Shown: positions 27,031 to 36,392 of the stretch, piece by piece | How positions within the stretch are numbered: position 1 is the first letter of the stretch | How the letters are laid out: each line of letters starts with the position of its first letter | Origin: Tomocerus qinae | Taxonomy: Eukaryota > Arthropoda > Collembola > Entomobryomorpha > Tomoceridae | Assembly (NCBI GenBank): GCA_020055645.1 | Contig: CM034548.1 | Span: 7,192,001-7,256,000, forward strand | Direction of reading: 5' to 3' | DNA: 64,000 nucleotides | Notes under the pieces: generated by a model | Seen by the model: only the letters and a program-made list of their open reading frames with translations | Databases searched by the model: none | Told to the model about the DNA's origin: nothing | Position numbers and translations under genes: made by a program

Positions 27031-29948
27031 AACATGATGACCGGAAACAAGAGCAACTCAACAAATTACATCTATCACATGTCAATATTCAATCCATACG
27101 GAACAAAACACATCTAGTAGACGACCTTTTAGCTAGCGAAAACTACGATATCTTGTGTGTAACCGAAACCTTTCTGAAAGAAGGAATGCTCTCACCAAAA
27201 TTTTATGGGTACGATATGTTAAGGAAAGACAGGAGCTATAAAGGTAATGGCGGAATAAGTATTATCATTAAAAATAACTTAAAATACTCTCATTATAACT
27301 TTAGAAACGAATATATTTTAAAAAACAACAATAACCTAGAATATTATGGTATTGTTGTGCAAAACAGATTCTTTAAATCCTATATAATATTATGTATATA
27401 TCGATCACCAATTTATGACAAACAGACTATTGACAATGATCTTTTATCCATTGACGTAATATGTGCAGAACTTTCGCAAACACAAAAAAAGATTTTTATT
27501 GTAGGTGATTTCAATTTAAACGATAATATAGTCAAAGGCTTAATGATTAGGCTTAATAATATACTAAAAAATTATTCTCTTGAACAATATGTAAATAAAC
27601 CTACACGAGGTAACTCAATATTGGATCTATTTATAAGTAATTCCAATAATAGTATTAATGTAAACGTAGACAATAAGGGTATTGCTGATCATAATCTTAT
27701 AGACGCAAAAATTGACTTTCCAAAACCTGAAAACATAAAACTTAGTATAAATGTACGTAAAATAAACGAAAAATCAATGTCAAAAGTAAATGATCTCCTT
27801 AATAATAACGATAATCTAATTGACAACTGTATAAGCGTAGAGGATAAAGTTACAAAATTCGGTAGCGTTATATTAAATGCACTTGATACTCATGTACCAT
27901 ATAGACGTATTAGTATCAATAATAATGCCAATAAGAAATTCTTGTCTAAGAAAACAAAAGACTTAAAACATGAAAGAGACATTTTATATAAAAGGTATAA
28001 AAAAATCCCCATAAAGTGCAATAAAACTAATCTTGATAATAATAATAAGATGCTTAAAAAGGCCATAAAATTAGATACAAAAAACTTTATGAATCACCAA
28101 ATAGAAAAATTGGGTGTGCACCTAGCACTAAGAAACATTCTAGTAATAGGAAAACAAAAGAACCACAATAAGATTGAATTGTCAGCTGATTTTATTAATG
28201 ATTATTTTGTAAACATCTGTACAGCTCAAATCGAAAAAACCGTATTACCAGCACGACCAACCGAACTGGCTGAGGTGACCACTAAATTTAAGCTGACAAA
28301 TGTGTCTCATTTAGAACTCAATCAGGCGTGGAAAAAATTAAAAAAGAAGAGTTCACATTCTACTGATTATTTAGGCCTATCGCCTATATGTTTTAATTAT
28401 ATAATGCAAAATACTGTTGTTTCGAACGCAATATTAGAAATCATTAACCAGAGCATAAATGAAAGCGATGTATGTAATAGTCTAAAGATCTCTAAAATTT
28501 TTCCTGTAAAAAAAGTAGCGAAGCCAACTGAAGTAAGTCACTACAGACCGGTTGCAACTCAAACTGTGTTATCTAAGATTCTTGAAAAGTGCATTCATAC
28601 TAAATTAGTACAATACGTTGAAGATAGCAATATTTTATGTAATACTCAATTCGGTTTTAGAAAATACCATTCAACGCAATATGCACAAATAGCACTCACT
28701 GACATGATATTTAAGAATATAGTAAAGGGTCACGTGAACATAATTCTCTCACTAGATGTCGCTAAAGCATTCGACAAAGTTGATAAAGAAATATTAGAAA
28801 CAAAAATGTCCTGGTATGGAATAGACTTCTCATGGTTTAAATCGTATTTAACTAACAGAAAACAGTATGTGAGTATCGATAATAATAATAAATCTATAAC
28901 TAAAAGTGTTAATCTCGGGGTGCCCCAGGGATCTGTACTAGGAAGTTTATTGTTCACAATCCTTGTTAATGATCTTCCACTATGTATTAAAAATAGTTTA
29001 GCCATTCAATTTGCGGATGACAACCAAATGATAATATCTGGTCACCCTGACCATATAAATATACTATTGTCTAAACTTACAGAGGATCTAGATAAGGTAA
29101 TTCAATGGATGGATATTAATAGATTATCTCTTAATGTATCTAAAACCAAAATGCTGATAATAGGTAGCCCATATGTACTAAAAAAATTAGGTAATGTAAC
29201 GTTTCAGTATAAAGATGTATGTATTACCTCTGAGAAAGAGTTAAAGGTGTTGGGACTAATTATTGATAGGTCTCTTACTTGGACTACTCATAGCTCACAT
29301 GTAGTGCATAAATGCAATGCAATATTGTGGTCATTATACCCTATAAAATCTATGTTTACTATAGAAAATAGAAAATTGATTGTAAATACATACATATTAT
29401 CGATAATTAGATATATGTTAGTCGTGTACGGTACTACTTTTAAATATAATATAAAATCCCTAGAAACTATTGTAAGAAGAGGAGCAAGGTATGTGTTTGG
29501 TATATCCAAATATGAGGGTATAAAAAAATTATTAACCACAAAAAATAGATGGCTTCTACCAAAATATTTATACAAGTTTGAATTATTAAAAACGGTTTAT
29601 CATTTATTATATAATATAGAATGCCCACCATACTTTGTTGACTATTTGACAATAGAGAACACCTCAAGTAGAACAACAAGATCTAAAACATATAATTATG
29701 TAGTTAAAAAAAATAAAACTTGTAGCTATAATGAAAGGTCATTCTCGAATCAAGCTATAACGGAATGGTTACTATTGCCAGAATATCTTAGATGTATCAA
29801 ATCCTTCAAGCTATTTAAATGTGAAGTATACGAATATTTTTTAAATATACAACTAACTGAATCTAGTGACGGTATCTATAATATATCTGATTTCACCAGC
29901 TATGATGAAACTATTAATGAAGTAGTTAATTACTTTAAGGTAAACTGA
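27027..29948 (+). CDS. LINE ORF2: endonuclease and reverse transcriptase
   Basis: The frame is open from at least 27003 and ends at TGA 29946-29948, giving about 973 residues from the shift point. The first in-frame ATG (27186) lies behind the endonuclease motifs NIQS and TETFL, so an AUG start would lose the catalytic N-terminus. I therefore place the start at the frameshift. Endonuclease motifs in order are NIQSIRNK, TETFL, GGISIIIK, IYRSP, GDFNLN, LDLFISN and ADHNLID. Reverse transcriptase motifs are SHYRPVATQTVLSKILEK, TQFGFRKYHST, LDVAKAFDKVD, GVPQGSVLGSLLF, FADD (catalytic; F replaces the common Y) and LSLNVSKTKML. A typical LINE C-terminal region follows, without RNase H. The enzyme nicks the target and primes reverse transcription there. 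Clade (CR1/L2/Jockey-like) is judged from motif style only. Confidence 0.93.
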   Translation: MKHDDRKQEQLNKLHLSHVNIQSIRNKTHLVDDLLASENYDILCVTETFLKEGMLSPKFYGYDMLRKDRSYKGNGGISIIIKNNLKYSHYNFRNEYILKNNNNLEYYGIVVQNRFFKSYIILCIYRSPIYDKQTIDNDLLSIDVICAELSQTQKKIFIVGDFNLNDNIVKGLMIRLNNILKNYSLEQYVNKPTRGNSILDLFISNSNNSINVNVDNKGIADHNLIDAKIDFPKPENIKLSINVRKINEKSMSKVNDLLNNNDNLIDNCISVEDKVTKFGSVILNALDTHVPYRRISINNNANKKFLSKKTKDLKHERDILYKRYKKIPIKCNKTNLDNNNKMLKKAIKLDTKNFMNHQIEKLGVHLALRNILVIGKQKNHNKIELSADFINDYFVNICTAQIEKTVLPARPTELAEVTTKFKLTNVSHLELNQAWKKLKKKSSHSTDYLGLSPICFNYIMQNTVVSNAILEIINQSINESDVCNSLKISKIFPVKKVAKPTEVSHYRPVATQTVLSKILEKCIHTKLVQYVEDSNILCNTQFGFRKYHSTQYAQIALTDMIFKNIVKGHVNIILSLDVAKAFDKVDKEILETKMSWYGIDFSWFKSYLTNRKQYVSIDNNNKSITKSVNLGVPQGSVLGSLLFTILVNDLPLCIKNSLAIQFADDNQMIISGHPDHINILLSKLTEDLDKVIQWMDINRLSLNVSKTKMLIIGSPYVLKKLGNVTFQYKDVCITSEKELKVLGLIIDRSLTWTTHSSHVVHKCNAILWSLYPIKSMFTIENRKLIVNTYILSIIRYMLVVYGTTFKYNIKSLETIVRRGARYVFGISKYEGIKKLLTTKNRWLLPKYLYKFELLKTVYHLLYNIECPPYFVDYLTIENTSSRTTRSKTYNYVVKKNKTCSYNERSFSNQAITEWLLLPEYLRCIKSFKLFKCEVYEYFLNIQLTESSDGIYNISDFTSYDETINEVVNYFKVN

Positions 29949-30063
29949 ATCCTATAGTATTTTTAAGAATAGATTAATGTAAAGTAATTAAATGAGAATT
30001 TTTGTGTCTATATATTGATTCATAAAAAATTTGTATAGAATTGTGATCTGTAATAACATTATT

Positions 30064-30099
30064 AACAGCACCAATTGCCTTCCTAGGAAGGAAGCTGTT
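30064..30099 (+). other. LINE 3' UTR stem-loop
   Basis: An outer stem AACAGC (30064-30069) pairs with GCTGTT (30094-30099). It encloses the perfect 14-bp palindrome CCTTCCTAGGAAGG (30078-30091). It lies just before the A-rich tail, where 3' hairpins in LINE RNAs serve recognition by the reverse transcriptase. The role here is inferred from position. Confidence 0.6.
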
Positions 30100-30126
30100 T
30101 CTTATGTATAAATAAAATAAAATAAA

Positions 30127-32034
30127 GTAGATTATTTGTGACGAAGGCAAAGGTAAACAAATTAAGGACCTACCAGGTACACTCTGAGATGTGAACAGTG
30201 AGCATCTTTTTCTCCAAAGTGCTTTGCCATGATGAGGATTGATACATATACATACAGTAAGTAAATTATAAGGGCCATAGTTAAACATAAATTCTGCGTG
30301 CAGTACAATATAAACGGACTAGTTACAGAAATACCTACATGGATAGGAATATTACAGGAAACAGAGGCAATGTTGGACATGAAACTTGTTCATACATAGA
30401 ATCGGTTAAAGATTACATTCTTTCATGTCCACATTTCCAATCTTCTCTGTAGATATTTAAGATAAAAATAATAATAATGTGTGGTGATGATTTCCCCAGC
30501 TTTTTGTGCAGATTATCTCCAAAGGAATCTTCATCGTAAGTGTTACGAGTATCGTAATAATAATAAAGATACGAAGCTTTCTTACTTATCTCTGCTTGTC
30601 TACGTGTTTTCACATTTGGTATGCATGTAACTATGCGTCGACATACATAGCAACAACCTATTGAGGTGTCCAGTGCTCAAGAAGTTAACATTTTAATTCT
30701 GCATCAGTGATCTTCAACTGAAATAGGACCACAGCTAAGAACTAGTGAGAAGTAACATCTGAAAAGCGTCAGAGGTTTGGGAATTACAATGTTAACTGTA
30801 GAAACGGATCTAAGTTCTCACTTGACAGGCAATACATAGATCGATGAATAGATATCAAAAGATAGAATTGCCTTGCTGGTGGCTAAACCCCATCAAAAAA
30901 ATCTCATCTGATATTATACTGAATTTATAGATGGATATGGAGACATTGCTTAAACATACTGCATCTCATCTTGGAAGTCATCTTGTCTCCTCCTATCCAG
31001 TTTAGTACAAGTTATTGTCAAATCCATTTCATGATTGTCGTGTATTAACTTGTACTTGCACTTCAGCTACCTACCAAATTATTTACCCTCGTGTATTTAT
31101 CATTGAATTCTGCAGTAAACTTTCATTTCGACCTTTTCAATCTTTGTATTAACAATATCAAACTTATTTTCAAATTTTGATATTTTGTCATCCAGAAAAT
31201 GTAAAAAAATTAAACTGGTGACAAATAAATTCTTCCCAATGCTAATAAATCATATTACGACTTGTGAATCGACCCAAAGAAACTTGTAACGAAACAGGAT
31301 TTTCACTTTGTATCAATTGGCTTTCTTACAAAATGTTCCCTCAATATGAAAACGCCTTCATAATTTTTTATTGTATGTAGTATTGAAAAAGCACGCACAG
31401 ATAAAAAGCAATTACACAAACGAAATTATTTTAGAGATGACTTTACAGCAATGATAATTTTGATTGATGTCCCTAATAAAAATGTCATTTGTGTATTAAA
31501 CCCTAGTAGTAAGCAAATGAGTGTTCATTTTGAATAGTTGATAATTGAATGAATATAAATCTAGTGCATAAAATAGTTTGATCTGAAGTAAATATGTAAC
31601 GATGGGATGTGTTAGTATACTCCAAAACACCAAACTGATTTCAAAGTTGTCACAGCGGCATGACCGTTTAACAAAATTTTCCAGGCATTGATAGTATTAC
31701 CGGTTATATTATTTCATACGTGCAACTGCGCTGATGAGAAGCCAGAAGTTAAGTTCTATCTAATACTGTAGAATCAGCATCGTCATTATACTACGACACG
31801 CACATAACTATCTGCGTTAAAGCATTTTAGATTTGAGGGATTGTACTGTACAAAAAGGGTACGAAATAAATGAAAATTATTTTAAGGCAGCGTAGCCCGC
31901 CTTGACTTACCTTATCATTATTCTTTGCCACACTTGTTTGAGAGAATCTTGTTTTTATGATAACTCTTGATAGAAATTATAACAGTTTAACTTCAACTGT
32001 TAGGCTAATAAACCCTTAATATTATAACATATTA
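30127..32034. other. intergenic AT-rich stretch
   Basis: No supported gene. Only short overlapping frames on the - strand at 29974-30613 and featureless AT-rich DNA up to the hAT-like element at 32043. Confidence 0.6.
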
Positions 32035-32631
32035 GTTAGGCACACACATGCTAGTTTCTGGCTCGGCGAGCCAGGCTGGTTCGATTTTTCAGCGAGCCGA
32101 GCCGAGCCGAGCCGAGCCGCTGGCTCGGCTCGGCTCGGCTCGGCTCGGCTCGGCCGAAAATTTTTAATAGACCTGGCTCGGCTCGGCTCGGCTCGCCCTA
32201 TTGGGTGATGTGGCTCGGCTCGCCCTTGCCTTGGCTCGGCTCGCTCAAAAATTTTCCCGCCATTTTTATTTTAAACCCACAGGCTTCTTAACCATTAGTG
32301 GCTCGATTTTTCAGCGAGCCGAGCCGAGCCGAGACATGGACCCGGCTCGGCTCGGCTCGGTCGAAATTTTTTTAATGACCTGGCTCGGCTCGGCTCGGCT
32401 CGCCAAAATTTTTTTTCAATTGCTGGCTCGGCTCGGCTCGCCAAAATTTTTTTTAATTGCTGGCTCGGCTCGGCTCGGTTCGCCAAAAAGTTTTTTGAGG
32501 ATCTGGCTCGGCTCGGCTCGCTCAATGTTGTTGGAGGTCAGTGGCTCGGCTCGGCTCGCTCAATGTTGTTGGAGGTCAGTGGCTCGGCTCGGCTCGGCTC
32601 GCTGACCTAAACTAGCATGTGTGGTTAGGCA
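32035..32631. mobile_element. hAT-like non-autonomous element made of GGCTC/GCTCG pentamers, with 8-bp target duplication
   Basis: The element itself is 32043-32623 (581 bp). It starts CACACATGCTAGTTT and ends with the exact inverse AAACTAGCATGTGTG, and is flanked by the direct repeat GTTAGGCA at 32035-32042 and 32624-32631. The interior is mostly runs of GGCTC/GCTCG in both orientations, spaced by short AT segments. A block TCGATTTTTCAGCGAGCCGA recurs near 32081 and 32303. A 38-bp unit containing CAATGTTGTTGGAGGTCAGT is doubled near 32520 and 32558. CA...TG tips and an 8-bp duplication fit the hAT superfamily. The long open frames here on both strands are artefacts of the pentamer. Confidence 0.85.
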
Positions 32632-33960
32632 AGGATTCAGTATTTCCAAATATTAATATAGGCTGCTGGTAGTTTTAAAATCCATGCATTAAAATGCAAT
32701 TATGACATTGTCATTTTCTTTCCTTAAACTACACTGCCTGGAAATGTTTTGTAAATTTCAAAGCATGATACATCTGAATAGTTGACTTCAATGTATCAGC
32801 ACATAATCCTGAATGTATTCATCTGGGAGTGGGAACGGAAATGTTGATTTAGTTGATTGATTGCATGAAAAGTTGACGAACTGACTTTTCTTGTCTGCTT
32901 TTCATTGAGTTGTCTTCGTTTTCTTTGACAAGTTGAGAAACTTGAGGTGACTTTCAATAAGTTTAACTTCTATGTACTGATCGGACTGTTCTTGTGTGGC
33001 AAAAGGCGGACATCTCTTTGTGTGAGCATTAAAAAATTGGTATCTTTGTTACCACTCAATGCATTTTAGTAGCGTCTTTATACTAAAGTGCAGGGTGAAA
33101 GTAATCGGCTTCTGTAATCTCGGTTACATAAGAATTCTTTTTCATTCTGTTAATATGAGGAATATACAATTGTATTAGCGAGCAGTTACATGCGTGAAAG
33201 TTTTATGAGCTGTTGGCTACTAGTGTTTTTAAATCTAACAAAAATGACACTTATTAAATATATCTAATTAATTAACTATTTGTATAAACGCCAAAGATAT
33301 AACATCTAAATTGTCGAGTATGTCTAGTATTGGCACTAATATTTACATATGTACTTGCAAATATTTTACTCGATCAGATTCATGTTCATATTTGACCCAC
33401 TAATTTGTTTATATTTTATGTTATTATTTCTATTAACTAGTATTTCTTTGCTTTCAAGGCACTGGAAGGGAAAATTAATGCCATAATATTATATTCACCA
33501 GTGATTGTAATAAAATATGCCCAATTGTTAACAACTGCTTGTCAAAGTATCCCACATTCAACTTGATTTGGAGAAGAAAAATGCACGTAAGAAATGTATT
33601 TCGAATTTGTCTTCACTTGCCACGCATCACAGTCAATAGTTATTTTTTTCAATAACTGATAACCAGTAAATTGTGATTTTACTCTAGGGACTTTTCAGTA
33701 AATAGGAATTGAGGTATATTGAGGCGAGCTGTAGCCTGTATAATGTGTAAGGATTTACAATTTTAGACACAGAAAATAAGTATGATAATAATAATGTATT
33801 TTTTACTACTAATAACTAGTTACTACTAACTTAATAATTAGTCGCTAACTACACAAAGTAGTAACAGCAACCAGAAAAAAGCTAAAAAACGTCATGATTC
33901 TGAGTGAGATGAGACTATGGGACGCATCAATAGTACATATTTATCATTGTATATGCGCAT
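32632..33960. other. intergenic AT-rich stretch
   Basis: No coding, RNA or repeat feature recognised between the pentamer element and the first copy of the G-run MITE family. Confidence 0.6.
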
Positions 33961-34165
33961 CAGTATCGTATTTAGAAGTCGATTTCGGAGGGGGCAATGA
34001 TATGGTTGGACTATATATATTAGGCATATTCACGCAAAGCGCGAAAAATTTTGGTTTATTTTGCCTAAAATGAGTCAAAAATAGCCTAAAAATGACAAAA
34101 TCGTGCGAAGAGCGAAATGTTTTGGTATTTTGAGAAAAAATTTTCCTTGTGTGATTTGTGATAAT
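33961..34165 (+). mobile_element. truncated copy of the G-run MITE family (copy A)
   Basis: It begins CAGTATCGTATTTAGAAG, then GATTTCGGAGGGGGCAAT, TATATATTAGGCATA and CGCGAAAAATTTTGG, and ends near TTTTGAGAAAAAATTTTCC. The same order of blocks is found in copies B (34707) and C (35339). The right, C-rich terminus seen in B and C is missing, so this copy is 3' truncated. Confidence 0.65.
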
Positions 34166-34553
34166 AATAATATTATTGAGTGATAATAGGTAAAGAATTC
34201 ATTTTTTTGTTCTTAGTGTAGTGTAGTATTGCCAGTGGCAGAAGGGTACTGGGTACTGCAGACTGTAGTGCACTGACGCTTCTAGAGACAAGAGCAATGG
34301 ACAAAACAGACAATCTGTTCAGTAGTACTTCGTATTGATAAGTAGTTACTAACATCACCTGCTAATAAATAGCTACAATAGTGGCATCAACGAAAGTGTG
34401 TATCAGAGGTATATGGGAGTACGTTCACAGATGGTACTGACAACGACTTTTCGTGCTTGTTTCTAAGTTCAACATTAACAACATTGAGGCTTTGTTGGGG
34501 CACAGCAGGTCGTCATAAATTATTTAGCGTTTTTCCTTTCCCAAATATAAAGA
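34166..34553. other. short unassigned spacer
   Basis: AT-rich spacer between two mobile elements; no gene seen. Confidence 0.5.
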
Positions 34554-35139
34554 CTAGTAACCAAGGCATGAAAAAGGATGCCTTTTTGCTACCTTTTCGG
34601 GTTTGTATTGTGTACAATATTATATGAGATATATTAACTCACCCAAAACATCCAGTATTTGACTGTTATTGTTTAGCACAGCCCTCGGCTCTTGCCTTCT
34701 CGTTTTTAATACCGTATTTAGAAATAGATTTCGGAGGGGGCAATATCATAGGACAATATATATTAGGCATAATCGCGCGAAATGTTTTGGTATTTTGAGA
34801 AAAAATTTCCCCTTTCTTGGATTTCGGGGGGGGGGGCATTTTCCCCAAATTGCCCCCCTCAATACGGCCTTGATAATCTTATTGTATTGTTATTATTGAT
34901 GTTTTTTAAAATTGCTTACAATGTTAGTTTCGTTTTATTTTCGATTATCTCATTGTCTAACGAATGACCGAATTATTGAAAAGAATTAAGAATTGCTGTT
35001 TTTTTTAAATCGCATTTCTTGTTCACATCCTTCGTTGTCAGCATGTCGAAATTACTAAGTACCCCATTTAACAACAAAAAGGTAACCTTTCGCTGATTTT
35101 TCTAGGCAAAAACGCACTTTTTCATGCCCTGCTAGTAAC
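34554..35139. mobile_element. hAT-like MITE with 8-bp target duplication, host of a nested MITE
   Basis: Element proper is 34562-35131 (570 bp). The left tip is CAAGGCATGAAAAAGGATGC and the right tip read inversely is CAGGGCATGAAAAAGTGCG. The repeat CTAGTAAC flanks it exactly at 34554-34561 and 35132-35139. The G-run MITE copy B lies inside (34707-34872), so this element was there first. No transposase is encoded. The 8-bp duplication and CA/TG tips fit hAT. Confidence 0.8.
34707..34872 (+). mobile_element. G-run MITE family, copy B, nested in the 34562-35131 element
   Basis: It contains ACCGTATTTAGAAATAGATT, GGAGGGGGCAAT, TATATATTAGGCATAAT, CGCGAAATGTTTTGG, TTTTGAGAAAAAATTTCCCC and a run of ten or more G, and ends GCCCCCCTCAATACGGCCTTG. 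The ends are inverted relatives (CCGTATTTAG against CAATACGG). A clean target duplication is not visible, so the left tip may have decayed. Confidence 0.7.
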
Positions 35140-35330
35140 AAGTGACAAGTATCATTGATTGGACTGCGTAAAATAGAATATTATATGTATGATTTCAATC
35201 TTCTAGCTAAAAAAATTCTTATTACAAAAACCAGAAAATGACTATAGTCAAGATTGTATAATAAAAATAATTTTAACTCGTTAAAAAACATTGTGATAAA
35301 ACTATAGTATTTGTAATACAAAAATGTGAG

Positions 35331-35532
35331 CATGTCGACAGGCACGTATCTAGAAATTTGTTCAAGGGGGGCGGAAGCAAAAATTATACCAAAAATAAGA
35401 CATATACGCGCGAAGCGCGAAAAAATTTTGCAATTTTAGGCAATTTTTGAGAAAAAAATCCTCTTTTTCTCAGATTTAGGGGGGGCGCTGCGCCCCCTCC
35501 GCCCCCCTACTAAATACGTGCTTGCATGTCGA
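35331..35532 (+). mobile_element. G-run MITE family, copy C, complete with 8-bp target duplication
   Basis: Element proper is 35339-35524 (186 bp). It starts CAGGCACGTATCTAGAAAT and ends ACTAAATACGTGCTTG, which read inversely gives CAAGCACGTATTTAG (13 of 15 matching). CATGTCGA flanks it at 35331-35338 and 35525-35532. The interior shares the CGCGAAGCGCGAAAAA block and the TTTTTGAGAAAAAAATCC block with copies A and B, then a G-rich and C-rich palindromic centre (GGGGGGGCGCTGCGCCCCC). The pattern is that of a short hAT-derived MITE. Confidence 0.82.
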
Positions 35533-35565
35533 TGCCTCTGTTCGACTCCGTTATACATCGTTAAA

Positions 35566-35755
35566 TGTAAATGATACTATTAATGTTTTTAATAATGTAT
35601 CCCAAAGCAGTTTACCCGACGTCCACCACCCGCAACGTGCTTTTGCTTGTCGGGTCGCTTCCGAAGTTACCCTACAAAGGCACTTTGATTATAATGGACT
35701 TCGGGTAAACAGCTTTGGGGTACGTTATTACAAACATAAATTGGTTCATTTTGAA
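35566..35755. repeat. long imperfect inverted repeat (GTACCCCAAAGC family)
   Basis: Arms of about 62 bp (35566-35627 and 35693-35755) surround a spacer of about 65 bp. The best part, TAATAATGTATCCCAAAGC at 35590 onward, against the inverse of 35701-35730, matches at 27 of 30 positions. The same core recurs at 42794-42821 and 6141-6158. It is probably the folded remnant of a DNA transposon; no target duplication was identified. Confidence 0.65.
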
Positions 35756-35935
35756 TATACTCTATTTACAACGAGCCAAAGGAATACTTACATTATCTAT
35801 GTATTAGTAACCAGAGGTGGGCGCCATCCCTACTTTAGCCCAGGCATCGAAAATCTCTTGCAACCTGGCTTCTGTGGAAATAGGCATTCGCCCCGCGCCC
35901 AAAGTAGAAGTTTAGTGATCTCAGCCAATACAATG

Positions 35936-35957
35936 CCACGCCCCAAAGGGGGCGTGG
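35936..35957. repeat. short GC-rich hairpin
   Basis: CCACGCCCC and its inverse GGGGCGTGG are separated by four bases (AAAG). It sits in a locally GC-rich, probably transposon-derived stretch (35820-35970). The open frame across this stretch (35522-35968) has no recognisable similarity. Confidence 0.55.
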
Positions 35958-36392
35958 TTTGTGAGTAGAGTTAAAGTGGAGAAATTAGCCAGTAGGTGGG
36001 ACCTGTTACACTGAAAATTAAAATTTAGCGAGTTAGCCATCCAAATATGACCCATATCAATACTCATCCCTAACTTTTCTGTGATTGGATGGGAAGGGTA
36101 GTGTTGGGGAACGAATTATCTACCCGATAACCGTACCAACGACTGCATCTAAAAAAAACTATGACGAGTTTACTAATGATTGAAAGATGGTAAAGTTTAT
36201 GCAGTATTTTAGAGATAGTCAAGTTCTTATGGACCAGTATGTGATATGAGCTGCCAGAATGACCTGTAGAATTTCGATCTAAAATTATGTCCAATAACGT
36301 GACTGGTGACTCTCAAACCAAGGTGAATGAACTAACATTTTCTCCCACCTTTCTTTTGTGGGAGCAAAAGAAAACAAATAAAACTTAAATCA

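Larger units (their letters stand above)
25820..30126 (+). mobile_element. non-LTR retrotransposon (LINE) with two intact ORFs, CR1/L2/Jockey-like
   Basis: It consists of a probable 5' UTR (left end uncertain, somewhere between 25820 and 26200), ORF1 at 26215-27030, ORF2 in the -1 frame to 29948, a 3' UTR with a stem-loop at 30064-30099, and an A-rich tail of TAAAA-type repeats ending near 30126. ORF1 is an L1-type nucleic-acid-binding protein. ORF2 has an apurinic-like endonuclease followed by reverse transcriptase and no RNase H. Both frames are free of stops, so this is a young and perhaps active copy. No target-site duplication was found, so the true 5' end is not fixed. Confidence 0.93.

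Noticed and set aside
27153..29948. ORF2 start at TTG 27153 or ATG 27186
   Set aside because: Both would remove the N-terminal endonuclease motif NIQS, and the ATG also removes TETFL; the frame is open further upstream to the slippery site.
32201..32605. 134-codon open frame with repeated ARLGS and a matching - strand frame with AEPSR
   Set aside because: It is produced by the stop-free GGCTC pentamer arrays of the transposon, not by a gene.
35522..35968. 148-codon + strand open frame
   Set aside because: It runs across the long inverted repeat and the GC-rich hairpin, so it is a by-product of repeat DNA.
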